A DNA stretch of 24,089 nucleotides. Origin: Usnea hakonensis (Eukaryota; Ascomycota; Lecanoromycetes; Lecanorales; Parmeliaceae). The DNA lies in the NCBI GenBank assembly GCA_013423325.1, contig BLJB01000432.1, positions 1 to 24,089 of the forward strand, read 5' to 3'. The translations under genes were made by a program, and so were the position numbers. Positions 1-12,341 of the stretch are shown piece after piece. The notes beneath the pieces are model-generated. The model made no database searches, was not told the DNA's origin, and worked only from the letters and a program-made list of their open reading frames with translations. Numbering within the stretch: the stretch's first letter is position 1; each line of letters begins with the position of its first letter.

Positions 1-48
1 TAATTACCTTTCGAAGTTTAGGTAGACACGACGTATAAATTCAAATTC

Positions 49-62
49 AAAAAAAAAAAAAA
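49..62. repeat. A14 homopolymer, possible element tail
   Basis: A run of 14 adenines follows a short stretch (1-48) that still contains CpA (acacg, ttcaaattcaa), unlike the sequence to its right. It could be the poly(A) tail of a plus-strand retroposon lying mostly outside the window, or a slippage-prone tract next to the degraded copia copy. Nothing else in 1-100 is recognisable. Confidence 0.3.
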
Positions 63-99
63 GATCTCGAAATTTATTAAATTTATTCTTATATAAAGC

Positions 100-2885
100 C
101 TTAATAAGCCTATTAGCGACTTACTTATTAGTAAAAATATATTCTAATACTATATTCCTAATAGTAATTTATTCGCGTATATAGTAGTACTAAATATTAA
201 TATACTTAATATATATATAGAATTAAGGGTTTTTAGCTAGTACTATAGCTCTCTAATTATTATAATAGATAATTACTATCTTAGTAGCTTAGTTATTAGA
301 ATTAAGTTAATCTAAAAGACTATATGGCTATATTACTTTCTTAATAATTTATATTTAGCTAATATACTCGACCTTATAAATTAAAAATACTATAATAGAT
401 TATTACTTAAATAACTAGCTAATTATAATATTATCTATATTAAAGACGTACCCCGAAATAGATTATTAAATATCTTAATTATTAGCTTAATTAATATTAG
501 TATATTCTAATAGAGATTTAAGTTCCCCCCTAAAAATAAGTTAATAATTAATGATTTATCTAAAATATTAAAAGATTCGTTTAATAGCCTTCTAATAAGA
601 TTTATTTAGATTCGAACTATAACGAGATATTACTAAAACGGTATATATAATATTAAGTCTTATACTAAATATTATATATATTAGTAAGTCGATAGTAGAT
701 TAATAAGTAATATAAGAGACTTTAGTAATTTAAAAGTTATCTTTAAAGATTTAATACTTCTTTATATTTATTAGAGTAAGGGTTCCTTTAGACTTCTATA
801 TACTATATTTAATAATAAATTTCTAAATATAGCTTATTTAATTAAGTTATAAGATTTAATTAGCCCGATCTTTAGTAATAGTTATATTAAGATAGTAATA
901 ATACTCCTCTAAATTAATTATTTTAAAACGCTTATAGAGTTTATTTTTAATATATTAAATAGCTCCCTTATTAGGTCCTATAAATAGAATATTATCTATA
1001 TAAATAGTAATAATAGTAGTACTATTATTAAAGATAGAGTAATTAGCGGTAATAGATTTAAACTTAAGCTCTATAAAAAATACTACTAGAGTATTATACT
1101 ATATTCTAAAGAATTATTTAAAATTATATAGTATCTTTTTTAATTTATATATCTTACTTTTATTAGACTCGAAATCTATAGGCTATATAATATAAATTAT
1201 CTCTTTTATATTATTATATAAGAAGGCTATCTTAATATCTATTTATTCTAATTTCTAGTCTAGGGCTACCGCTAGAGCGAAGATAGCCTTATAGTTTATA
1301 AGCTTTATAATAGAGATAAAAGTCTTATTAAAATTAATATCTTCGCGTTATTTAAAACTATATATTATCTAGTATATTTTATATCTTATAATCTCTTTTT
1401 AAGGCCCTTATTTAATTTTATAGATCTATTTATTTTCTAAAATATATATATTTAAAGGTAGATCTATAAGAGTCTATATTTTATTAGTTATTAAAAAGTC
1501 TATCTCTTTCTATATAATAAGCTTCTAGTATATCTTTATATATTTATCTATTATTACCTCTTTATAGCTTTAAAGTTTATATAACTTAAAAGTATTAGCT
1601 TTAACTAATAAAAAGAGAGGGTTTAATATAAGATTATAATATATCTATAGAATCTTATATTTTAATAGCTATTATTTTAAGGACTAACTATCTATTATTA
1701 ATTAAATAATAGGCTTTATATCTAAGTAAGAATATACTAAATACGCTAAATCCTTAGAGACTATTAAAAGTATAAGGGTACTATTATTAAGAGTATTAGA
1801 TAATTCTAGTCCTAATACTATATTTAATAACTCCCTTAAAGTTATATTTAGTAATAGTATATCTCCCTTTATAAGTCTTAGAGACTATACTCTTATTAAC
1901 TATATAATTAATATTAATATAATTAGGATTCTAACTATAGTTATATATTATTTAGTTATAATAAAATTAGCTACTTTAATAAAATCTTTATATCTTCTCT
2001 TAATAATCTCCTCTAGAGATAATATTAAAAAGATAATATCTACCTTATTAATAATATTAATATAATACTTATTAAGTTATTAGTTTATTATACTTTAAAA
2101 GGGGTAAGCTCTATTAGGGAAAACTTAGATAAAATATTATTAATCTAATATATATTAGAGAAGACTTTAACTTTACTATTTAATAATAATATATAATAAA
2201 ATTAACTACTTTAATATCTAACTAGCTTATTTTTATAAATATAATCTTAATACTTTAATTAGTCTATATTATCTAGATATACTTAATAATAACCTATTTA
2301 GCCGATAATATATAAGTATAATAAATCTAGAGAATATTCTATATATACTTTATAAAAGGTAATATCTTAATTCGAGATAGACTATATATTTTAAAGATAG
2401 TTAAAAACCCGTATAAATTTAGATTAGAATCTCTAAAGTAATTAGTTTTCTTTAAATATTATACTAGCCTTCTATTAGATTATCTATTTAAGATATTCTA
2501 ACTTATTATTTATTTAAGGGTTACTAGATATAATACCTTTCTAAATAATATTCTTAATAAGTTAAAAAGCGTATATTTTATAATTATTATATTTAATATT
2601 ATAGTCTATATAAAAGTAGGTATATTTATAGTCTTTATATTTTATTTAGTTTAAAAAGAATTTAAATATTATAAGAACTATAGGCTCTTCTTTATTTAGT
2701 AGAAATATAATAATAGATCTAAAAGTCTTATTATTTAAAAAGATAATTATCTATTAGTAATTATTATAAAAAGTAAGAAATAGATTCTAAATATTATTAT
2801 AGATTAGATTATTTTTCTAGTACCCTAATTCTATATAACGCTTATATAGTTCTACTTTTATATTAGTAATATTATATAGTTTATA
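100..2885 (-). pseudogene. Ty1/copia pol relic, 5'-truncated (integrase-RT-RNase H)
   Basis: This is a heavily RIPed copia polyprotein fragment, read on the minus strand from right to left. Integrase comes first: the first catalytic Asp position (about 2784-2801) now reads Asn, a second Asp lies at 2604-2606, and a Glu at 2496-2498. The last two are separated by exactly 35 codons, the D,D(35)E spacing. Integrase C-terminal sequence follows to about 2280. Reverse transcriptase occupies about 1510-880; its YVDD box now reads FIDNI (986-1003), with readable flanks such as KEIDFLI and YKAIFALAVALD. RNase H occupies about 520-240 (SGYVFNIDN and IVIIYYNN). Gag and protease are absent because the frame meets LINE sequence near 2885. 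Stops are common at former Trp and Gln codons, so it cannot be functional. I could not delimit an LTR at the left edge. Confidence 0.82.
986..1003 (-). other. Decayed RT catalytic box of the left copia relic
   Basis: The reverse complement reads F-I-D-N-I-L, which aligns with the Y-V-D-D-I-L box of copia reverse transcriptases. The second catalytic Asp (GAT) has become Asn (AAT), a G-to-A change consistent with RIP. The corresponding box in the copia at 14663-22126 (16543-16560) is intact, which makes the assignment secure. Confidence 0.8.
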
Positions 2886-2889
2886 GGTA

Positions 2890-4063
2890 TTAGAGGAAAC
2901 CTTTGCTTGCGCCAGGGTAAAAACCTCCATACGTTTCTTCTATTATGGTATCCTGTAAATATCGAGTTCTGTATACTACCTTCGACAACTTCTACGAATT
3001 ATATATATACGCTAGGTCGCTATACGCTTTAGTATCCTTTTCTAAGAAAAAAAACAACTTGATTATTAGTAAGAATATAGGTAGGCCGAATAACGCCCGT
3101 ATCCCCGTAGGGTAGTTAGTATTCCTCGTAGAGTATTTATTTACGAGTTTAGTTGCTAGCCCTTATTCCTAGCTTATTCTGATCCGTGAGCGCCTATTAC
3201 CGAGGAAAAAAGGCCGGCGTCTTAGCCCTATACCGAGTCTAATAGGGAGAGACCCTACTAGAGTAGGTAATAGTAATATGGTATAGATACGAAGTTTAGA
3301 TTAATCGATTACTACTAAATTCTGCGGTCCTTATCGAGTTAACTCTTAGAGGGCTACCGGTACGAAGAAATACGGGCCTTCGTATTTATATAACGCGCTA
3401 AGAGTCTTAGTATTCTACGCGTGAAAACTCTATACTAGGTAAGCGAGGTCCTATAAGGTCTTTTTACTTTGGGTATAGGATACCGGTTCCTTCTATAGTA
3501 TTACTACCCGTAGGTATATAGAGGAGAACGTCTAGCGGTGAATATATCGCGCTAGCTCTGCAAGTAGGTAGAGTTATTAATAGGTACGCGTATCTAGAGA
3601 TAGAGATAGAATCGTATCTTTACTAATAGCCACGCTTCGAACGGGCTCGTAGAAGGAAGTGGATATCTCGTATCCTATTGGTTATACCGGGACTAGGCTA
3701 TTATCCCTATATATCTGGGGTAACTAATCCTATTAGCTAATACGCCTTCTACCTAAGCTACCTAGTGCTCTCCACGTATTATTATAGGAAGGTTCTGCGC
3801 GTTCGGCGTCCGATTAAGTAGTATTATATCGACTTTGCTAATAGTATAGCTGTGTTTCTAATTAAATACTTTACTTATAATAGGGACGTATCTTGTCTCT
3901 ATCGCTTTATCTTGCTATTTTCTATCCTATCTCCTTTACGCGTCGCACCCTAAGATTACTTGGCTCTACTGTATACCGTGTACGACGGCGACCTTCATAT
4001 CGCACACGATGGTAGCAGGTTCGTAGCCGGCAGCGCGTACAGCTGGATCTCGTCGCCGGCCAT
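2890..4063 (-). pseudogene. LINE ORF2 3' part and 3' UTR, less AT-rich block
   Basis: This block has much higher GC content than its neighbours but is still nearly free of CpA/TpG, except at its ends (2895-2950 and about 3960-4063). Its left part matches the LINE end at 23600-23900. The shared tracts are ggaaacctt...ccagggtaaaaa, tatactaccttcgac, and the coding word LTTLRG (minus strand, about 3095-3125). I therefore read it as the C-terminus and 3' UTR of a Tad-like LINE. Long quasi-open minus-strand frames run through 3140-4063 with only TAG/TAA interruptions, but I could not assign them to a domain. The block may be the 3' part of the LINE at 4105-8243 or a separate, younger, 5'-truncated copy beside it. 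Confidence 0.5.
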
Positions 4064-4104
4064 ATTAGATATATTATTATATTATATATTATATAATATC
4101 TAAT
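4064..4104. repeat. 41-bp AT-rich palindrome at a LINE junction
   Basis: The outer arms attagatat and atatctaat are perfect inverted copies, and the centre is an imperfect AT palindrome. It sits exactly where composition changes from a GC-containing, un-RIPed patch (…gtcgccggcc) to AT-saturated LINE sequence. It may be a target-site or junction product, or a fragile hairpin. Confidence 0.7.
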
Positions 4105-6830
4105 AAATATCGCTCCTTATATTAAGTTTATAAGATATTCTAAGATTTATTTCTATTCTACGGCTTAGGCTATTAATTAAGTAATATATAGTCTCTACTA
4201 AAATTTAGTATCTATATATAAGTCTAATATTTTTATATTTAGACTAAAGTCTATTTTAATCTTTTTAAAATTTAAAAATATTTTTATATTAAACTTCTTT
4301 AAGCTCCTTATTAGGTATACTAGCTTATATTTTTTAGGGGCGAATATTATTCTATATATTCTAATTTATTTAAAATAAATATTATAAATTTTATATAATA
4401 CTTTATAATTATCTTCTATACTCTCGCTATATATTAGTAAATAGATATTATTAATAAAACCTTCTATTTAAATAGAGAGAGTAGCTTTTATATATTATTT
4501 AATTAGAGAGATATTAAAAAAGAGGAATAATATAGAAAAGAGTAGTAATTTCTAAAAAATATTAATTTCTACTATCTTTATTAGGTTTATCTAGCTTTTT
4601 AATATTATAAATATTACCCTATCTATAAAAAAGCTAGATATTTATATTATTATCTTTTTTAAGACTCTCCTCTCTTTTAAATTATAGAGAAGTCTTTTAT
4701 ATAAGATATTATTAAAAATATTTATAATATCTAGTAAAAATAGACTAGCGACTTTTCTATTATTAATAATATTATAATTTTATATAATATAAATCGTATT
4801 TATTAATAATTTTAATATTATTTTTATTAATCTATCTTTTTTTACTTTTATTTATTATTAAAAAAAAAGACTATAACTTTCTATTAATTTTATTAATTAT
4901 TTTAAGATTACTATTTCTAGTATTTTATCTAGAATATCGAGTAAGACTATTAGTTAGTATATTTTAAATTTTAAATAGTTAGATTTATTCGGCTTTTTTA
5001 ATATTATTATATTAGCCTCCTTAAAGAATCTTAGATAATATTTTAAATTAAAATAGATTTAGAAGAGTCTAGTAAAAGAGTCTATAATATATAAAGCTAT
5101 ATATTTTAAAAACTAATTAAAGATTTTTAAGATATTTAAAACTTTATTTACTATTAAGTATATAATCGCTTTTATTATTTTATTATTATTAATCCTATTC
5201 TCTATAAATATTAGAGTTAAATATTAAATATTTAGAATATTTTCTAGATTAATTATTAAGATAGATAGAAATAATATACTTTTTAAAATATTAATTTTAT
5301 TTTTAAAACTAGATTATTTTATTTCTCTTTAGTCTAGAATAGCTAGAAATTATAGTAAAGGTTTTAAAGCTATATTTTACTTTTATTTTTATTAGATAAA
5401 CTTCTAGATTCTATTCTTTTTTAATAATACTTTATATATTCCCTCGCGCTAATAAAGTATATAAGTTTTATATATAATCTTTATCTTCTCTTTTTTTACC
5501 TCTCGAAGTTTCTTAATTAACTATTTATTTTAGAGTTAATAATACTTTTTAAATCTAAATTTAACTATCTTAATAACTTTTATATAATTTATATTTTAAT
5601 ATAATTTTAATTTAGCTATAGGCTCTATCTATAATATATAGTTTTCTATTATTTTTTAGAACTCTTAATTTATAGTTTTTATAAAGGTTTCTACCTTTTT
5701 TTTCTATTTTTATAAATCTTTAAAAAAGAGCGCTTTATAGAATATAACTATTTCTAACTATTTTAAAAATAGTATCTTTTTTAATTAATTTTTTTATAGC
5801 TATTATTTTTTTATTAGTATCTTTTTCTACTACTATTCTAATTCTATTATTATTAGAATATAATTAGATATATATCTTAAATCCTCTTTTAGAGTATAGT
5901 AGACTATAATCTAATAGGCTTTTAATATTAGAAAAATTAAATTAATTATTAATTTCTAGCCCTAAGATTTCTATATAACTAAATTATTAAATAGTCTAAA
6001 AATTATTTCTTTAATCTAGATAATTTTAATAAATCTATTAATTATTTTATAATATATATATTATTCTTTATTATTTTATTTAGGGTAGTAAAGATTAAAG
6101 TCTTTAAAAGCTATATATTTACCTTTTTCCTTTAAGACTTATTCTAAAAATATTAATATTAAAGAGGCTATTATTATCTTTAATAATATTAGCGATTAGT
6201 TATATATATTATATATTTAAAAAATTAGTTTTTAAGTAAAAGATTAAAGAGAAATATACTTCTCCTCTTTCTTATTATCTTACTTAATATTTAATTAAAG
6301 GAAATAAAAGTTACTCTCTTAATATCTAATTTTTTAGCTAATTAGATCTATCCTTTTATTAATATAAAAATATATTTAAATATTTAGATCTAATTTATAG
6401 GCTAGTAGAAATTTATTAGAATTTAAATTATATATTAATCTATTAAACGAGTTATAGCTTAGCTTCTAAATTATTAATATATTATAATTTTATACTTTTT
6501 ACTTTTTAAGAAATAGTATTATTACTTTATCTTTTAATTTTTATATATTATATTATAAGACCTTTAATATATTATTTTTATTTATTAATATAGATATTAA
6601 GATCTAAACTATTAAAATTAATATTAATTATACTTAATATTAAGATTATATTAATTATATTAATTATATTTTAAAAGCTAATCCTTCTTTTAAATTAGAT
6701 TAAATATATCTACCCCGATTTTTTTTCTAAAATCTTAAATAATCTTTCTATTTTTTTTAATTATTAGTTATTTAAAATCTTTTCTAGTCTCTTTCTTTTT
6801 AAAGATACTATCTTCTATTTATTCTCTATT
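4105..6830 (-). pseudogene. Tad-like LINE ORF2 relic (endonuclease + reverse transcriptase)
   Basis: This is the degraded second ORF of a non-LTR retrotransposon, read on the minus strand. The apurinic-type endonuclease is visible at about 5850-6250. The word equivalent to GDFNLHHP lies at 6082-6102 (now DFNLYYP), followed by a segment like the endonuclease C-terminal SDHI region near 5870. Reverse transcriptase follows: EANIIILKKPNKS (about 5000), a LLDILDKILE-type block near 4930, an SILFLFFNISL block near 4530, and the FVDD box decayed to FINNI at 4444-4462. A YKLVYLTRS-type motif lies about 150 bp further on. The expected endonuclease-RT order is kept. Frames are broken by TAG/TAA at Trp and Gln sites, so this is a pseudogene. 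Detail downstream of the RT is lost near the palindrome at 4064. Confidence 0.78.
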
Positions 6831-6839
6831 TAGACTAAA

Positions 6840-8242
6840 ATTAAGATAAATTAAACTATTATTAAAGGCTCTTTATATTATTTAGAGATATTCTTTTTTC
6901 TCTACTTAAAATATTTTATCTTCTATTAGTAGACTTAATAATTTGAGCTCTATACCTTATAATTATTTTAGTAAACTATATAATATCTCTATTTTTAGCT
7001 TTAATAATCTTTAGTAAAATAGACTTTAATATAATATTTATACTTTATTAGCCTTTAGTATAATTTCTATAAATAATTATATTACTAATATTAATAGTAT
7101 TATTTTAGTCTATTTATTATCTTCTATTTTCTATAATAAAGTAGTTAGTTATTCTTTATTATATTTTTTACTATTAGTCTATTCGCCTCTTTAGGGCTCT
7201 TAATTTTAATTAGAAATATAGAGTATTTCTTAATCTCTCTATCCGCCTTTTTTATTTATATAAATAAAGACTATTTTACTTTTATTATTTCTAATTTAAG
7301 ATAGAGGGTACTATTCTTCTATTTTAACTTTTTAATATAAGCCCTTTAATCTTTATTATTAAATATATTAATTCTTATTAAGTCGATAACTATTATAAAG
7401 GAGGGTTTAAGAATATAAACTAAAAGATAATCTTTTTAGATTATTTTAATATTTTTTTTTATTATCCTCTTTACCTCCTTTAAAACTATATATAAAATAA
7501 TACTTCTATTTTAGAAGTACTTTACTATAATAATAAAGCTTATTAAGGTTCTATTACTTTAGAATATATTTTTAAGCTATATTAGTATAATATATTTAAT
7601 CTTCTTTTTTTTCTCTTTACTTTTTATTCTAATTATTACTCTTTTCTTATTAATATTCCCCGCTATAATACGCGAGAGTAGTATTATTGAATATAATTAT
7701 TTATAGATAAGTAGTCTAATAGCGTTACTAGCTACTCTCTAGATTTAGAATTATTATAATATTAGGAGTAAGTTTCTAATTAATTATTTCTCTATTTATT
7801 TTTAGATTTCTTTTTATTTAATTTTAACTAATTTTATATATTTATTTACTAGCTAGATTATTATCTTAAATAATCTAAATTTCTATTTATTAAGATTTTT
7901 AAATAATATATTCTTCGCGATTTTTATTATATTTTTAATTAACTAGTCTATTTTCTTAATATAATTATACTTATAATCTTTTTCTTTTTATTTTATATTA
8001 TTCTTTATAGCTCTTATTATTTTTTTATTTAATCTCTCTATCCTTTTTATTATATCTATATATATAGTTAACGCGTATTTATCTTCCTTTTCTATATTAT
8101 TTTTAGTATTATATTACTCTTTTTCGACTTCTATTAACTCCTCCTCTTAGTTCTTAGCTATACTCGTTATAACCTTTATATTAGAGGTCTCTAGAGCCCC
8201 GTAGGGACCCTAGTAGGTGTGTTCGCAATTCGTGGTCGCCAT
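6840..8242 (-). pseudogene. LINE ORF1 relic (Gag-like, CCHC zinc knuckles)
   Basis: This is the first ORF of the same minus-strand LINE. A preserved start context reads M-A-T-T-N-C-E-H-T from ATG at 8240-8242, in a 30-bp patch that still has CpA and TpG. Downstream lies a Lys/Glu/Ile-rich, probably coiled-coil segment (7600-8180). A DREIKKYSIFLIKI block (about 7210-7270) matches the region before the zinc knuckles in fungal LINE ORF1. The knuckles themselves (about 6930-7110) are readable by spacing, for example Y-x-x-Y for C-x-x-C and FTKDY, with cysteines changed to tyrosines (TGY to TAY). The protein would bind the element's RNA. The end is not defined; ORF2 begins near 6830. Confidence 0.65.
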
Positions 8243-9395
8243 CTACTTTATTAATAAAAGGATAATTTCGATTATATATATTATATTTAAAATCTTATCT
8301 ATACCTCTTTTTAAGTCTTAATATATTTATAAATATAATAATAATATATTAAAGACTCTTATAATTTATCCAATTTTATTTAATCTAGAAGTTAATAGCT
8401 ATAAGGAATTAATAGTCTCTATACTTATTACTAATTTAGAGTAATATACTATTATTTTTAGAAAGCTCTAGATAAATTAATATAAAATTTTACTTAATAT
8501 ATAATTTAATATAGTAGTCTTTTCTACTAATAATAAAATTAGTCTAAAAGTATAAATTATTAAAATCCTATTTACTCTATTCGCTTCTAGGATCTTCTAA
8601 AGGGAATAATTATTAATAAAGAAAAAGTTCTTTATAATATATAATATAAATATAAACGCTTTTAGTCTTTTTACTTACTAGATAAAGATTAAAAAGATAT
8701 AGCTATTTATTATATTTATAAAAAATATTAATACTCTTATTCTAATTAATTAGAAGAACCGCCTTAATACCTTAGAAGTAAATACTATAGAAGTGTTTAA
8801 AAGAGATTAGAAAATAATATAAAAGAAGCTTTTTTCTAAATATTATAACTTTTAAGATATCTTTAATTATATCTAAATTAATAAGCTTTTTTTTTATTAA
8901 TTTTATAATTATAAAATTAAACTTACTTTAGATATAAAGCCTCTATAAAGTAGAGTATATTATATATTTCTATATAAGATATAACGAGTTAAAAAGTACC
9001 TTATTAAAAATCTTTTTAAAAGATTTATTACGCCTAGTATAACTTTTTATATATTATTAATCTTTTTTATATTAAAATCTAATAGTAACTTATAATTCTA
9101 TATAGATTATTAAAAGCTAAATACTTTTATTAAATATAATTAATGTCCCTTCCCTTTTATAGAGGAGGTTATTAGAAAAATAGTAGAATATAAATATCTT
9201 ACTTATTTAAATATTATTATAATATTTAATAAATTTAAAATAGATTCTAAAAGTAAGAATTTAACTACTTTTATAATAGCTTTAGAATTATATAAATATA
9301 AAGTTCTTCTATTTAAACTAACTAATAGGCTAAGCTCTTTTTAATAATATATTAATAAGATATTATAGAAATTTCTAGATAATTTTTATTAAATA

Positions 9396-9419
9396 TATCT
9401 TAATAATATTTTTATCTAT
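9396..9419 (+). other. Decayed gypsy RT active-site box
   Basis: The codons read Y-L-N-N-I-F-I-Y, against Y-L-D-D-I-L-I-Y in active gypsy reverse transcriptases. Both catalytic aspartates are now asparagine, each explained by a single G-to-A change. Confidence 0.85.
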
Positions 9420-11583
9420 AATAAATTAAAGAAGAAGTATTAAGATTATATTTAAAAAGTACTCTTTTATTTTCGAGATATTAATTTATAAATAGATATT
9501 AAAAAGTATAAATTTAATATAAAAAAAATAATCTTTTTAAATATTATTATATTAAATAAAGGGCTCTAAATAAATTTTAAAAAGATAGAAACTATTATTA
9601 AATAATCTCCTTTTATAAATCTAAAAAAGGTATAAAACTTTATTAAATTTATTAACTTCTATAAATATTTTATTTATAAGTTTTAAAAGCTAGTAAAGTT
9701 CTTAATATAACTTATTAAAAAGGATATTCTATTTATATAGAATAAGACCTATTTAGAAATCTTTAAAAATCTTAAAAAGTAAATTATTAATATTTTAATA
9801 TTAAAATACTTTAATTTAAAGAGATAAATTATACTTAAAATAAATACTTTTAATTTTATTATAAATAGAATCCTATTTTAATATAATAATAAAAATATAC
9901 TTTATCTAATAGCTTTCTATAATAAAACTATAGTTTTTATAAAATATAATTATTATATCTATAATAAAGAGTTACTAATAATTATAAGATATTTTAAATA
10001 CTAATATTTTAAATTTAAATATATTAATTTATTTATTTAAATCTTTATTAATTATTAGGTTTTAAAGATCTTTATAAAAAGTAAAAAGCTTATTTACTAT
10101 TAGACTTATTATCTAGATATTTTATTTAAATTTAATTTCTAAATAATCTTCTAGATAAATAAAGATAACTTAAAAATAGATATTCTTATTAGAATAGTAA
10201 ACGCTTACTCTATAAATTAGAAAGATAAGAGACTATATTAATAATACTAAATAATTTTAATATTAAATTATATTAATATTTACGCTATAGAGGAAAAACT
10301 AGATCTATTTAAATATATTTATTAAATTAATAAAGATAACTTTAGATATTAGAAGTATAAAGATATAGTTATTAATAGTATTTATAAGCTATATAGAATT
10401 AAATTTAAATAATATTAAATAGTAAATAGAGTACTCTTTAAAAGAGGTCTATTATAGATTCTAGACTCCCTTTATATCTTAATATTTAATAAAATTTATA
10501 ATTAACCTTTAAGTAGTTATTTTAGAATAAGATAAATAATAGATCTTTTATAATAATATTATTATTAGTCTAGCTATATAATAACTATTAGATAGTATAT
10601 TACTAATTATTATAATTATTAATATAGTAAATTATTTTAGAGTAAAATAAATAGATTATTAATATTACTACTAATTCTATAAATCTATTAGTAAGATATA
10701 TTAATAGATTTTATTACTAGTCTTTCTCTTTTAGAAGGATTTAATATTATATATACTTTTATTTATCGCCTTATTAAAGAGAGATACTATATATTATACT
10801 TCTAGAATAATAATAGAACCTTAATTAAGTTCTTAATATAGATTTTTTTCTAGAATTTATATTATCTCTATAGACTCTTAAGCTCTATTATATTAGGTAG
10901 AAAATTATAATTTATATAAAAGATTTAGAATCTAAATTAATCTCTCTACTATCTACTATCTATAAATAGATAAATAAATTAAGAGAGTAAATTAAAATAT
11001 TAAAAAAGACCTTTAAATCTTTTATAATTATATATAAAATAATTAGACTAAGTAGGTCTCTATAATAAAATTTATTAATAATAATAATATAGTTTCTTTA
11101 ACCTTATTTATATCTTTTTTTATAAATAAAAAATTTAATCTCTATATAAGTTTTAATTTTAATATAATTAATTATAAAACTATAAGGGAGAGACTATAAA
11201 CTTTAAAAACTAAAGATATTATTAAGAGAATAGAAAAGATTCTAGAGTATAATAAAAAATACTTAGAAGCTTTCTAAATCGTAATAAAAAGATAAGTAAA
11301 TAAGTATTATAAAAAAGTCTTATTTAATATTAATAATTAAGTATAGTTATCTTTTAAATATATTAATATAATAAGACCCTATAAGAATCTAGATAATAAA
11401 TAATTAAATCCCTATAAAATTATCTAGTAAATTAATATAGCTTATTATCTAGATCTCTCTTATATATTATAGATCTATAATATATTTTATTTATAGTATC
11501 TTTAGAAGTACCTTAATAATCTTTTTTTAGGATAGTAGAGGCCTCTATCTAAACCGAAGGTCCTACTAAAAGGTAATAAATAG

Positions 11584-11757
11584 GATATTAATAATATACT
11601 AGACTCTTATTACTACTATAATTATTTGTAATATAAAATTAAATAGATAAATATATTAAAAGATAACGAGTAGTATTATATAGATAAAGGAGAGTTCGAT
11701 AATATTTAAAAAATTATTAATAAGTTCTATAAGTAATATTTAAAGGCTACTCGTTAA
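11584..11757 (+). pseudogene. Chromodomain of the gypsy integrase
   Basis: About 58 codons follow the classic chromodomain pattern. They start with an ILDSYYYYN segment (for E-x-I-L-D-x-R), then YKIK-stop-INI (for Y-x-V-K-W-x-G/N), then NE-stop-YYIDKGEFDN (for xxTWEP.ENL) and a terminal helix IINKFYKQY. The stop in each case is TAG where Trp or Gln is expected. The aromatic-cage positions are therefore damaged, but the fold pattern is unmistakable. This places the element in the chromovirus clade. Confidence 0.75.
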
Positions 11758-12331
11758 TATAGAACTTAACCCTATTAAAAGAGTTTTAATTTAATAATAT
11801 TTTAAATATTACGCTATTTAACTACTTTTATAAATCTAAATTATAATTTATATAGATCCTTTTTAGCTAATTATATTAAAAAAGAAGCTACTAAAGACTC
11901 TTACTTCTTAATATCTATATTAAGTAAGGCCTATTATATATACTCCTATTATTAATATATATACGAAGCCTTCTAATACTATTTAGTATTACCTCTAGAG
12001 TATTACTATTATTAATAATAGTCTATATTAAAATTACCTTCTAATATTTAGCCGGTTTCCTTTAAAGAAAGTTTATAATAAGACTCTATAATTAAAGTTT
12101 AGTTTAATTTAGTTCGATTTAAAAATATCTAGCTAATAAGAGATCTTTATTTAACGATTTTATCTCCGCTTAAAAATCGAATATTAAATAGTTATTTTAT
12201 ACTAGAATATCTTTTTATCTACTATTTTATTAATCTATAACTAAATCACTTTATACTAGAAGTCCTAAAATAATATAATATTATATATATAATAGATATT
12301 ATCTTTTAAGATATATAGATATATCTTTTAA

Positions 12332-12341
12332 GGGGGGGGGG
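12332..12341 (+). repeat. G10 polypurine tract of the gypsy element
   Basis: Ten consecutive guanines directly precede the presumed 3' LTR start. That is the expected position of the plus-strand primer for reverse transcription. A homopolymer of G is conspicuous in a region of more than 80% AT. Because GpG is not a RIP target, it escaped mutation. Confidence 0.6.

Larger units (their letters stand above)
8770..11763 (+). pseudogene. Gypsy pol relic with C-terminal chromodomain
   Basis: This is a RIP-inactivated Ty3/gypsy polyprotein. Reverse transcriptase runs from about 8830 and includes a KYLIKNLFKRFITPS-type block near 9000 and the YLDD box as YLNNIFIY at 9396-9419. Next come FIKFINFYKYFIYKF (about 9640) and RNase H with AFYNKTIVF and YNKELLIIIRYF (about 9930-10000). 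Integrase follows, with IDFITSLSLLEGF at about 10700-10745. A chromodomain lies at about 11584-11757 (ILDSYYYYN, YYIDKGEFDN, IINKFYKQYLKATR). RT through mid-integrase share one frame. The integrase C-terminus and chromodomain are in the next frame, so one small indel lies between about 10740 and 11090. In chromoviruses this domain guides integration to heterochromatin. Sequence at 8250-8770 should hold protease or late gag, but I cannot recognise either. Confidence 0.8.

Noticed and set aside
3995..4063. Minus-strand ORF of 22 codons beginning M-A-G-D-E-I-Q
   Set aside because: It is short and at an element junction, with no upstream or downstream support for a gene; it is more likely a fragment of LINE or flanking sequence.
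2890..4063. LTR of the left copia
   Set aside because: It was considered because it abuts copia pol. However, it shares sequence with the LINE 3' end at 23600-23900, encodes LINE C-terminal words there, and has no TG...CA pair or second copy next to the copia.
12332..12341. G10 run as a G-quadruplex or telomere seed
   Set aside because: It is a single G run without further G tracts nearby, and its location before an LTR fits a polypurine tract better.
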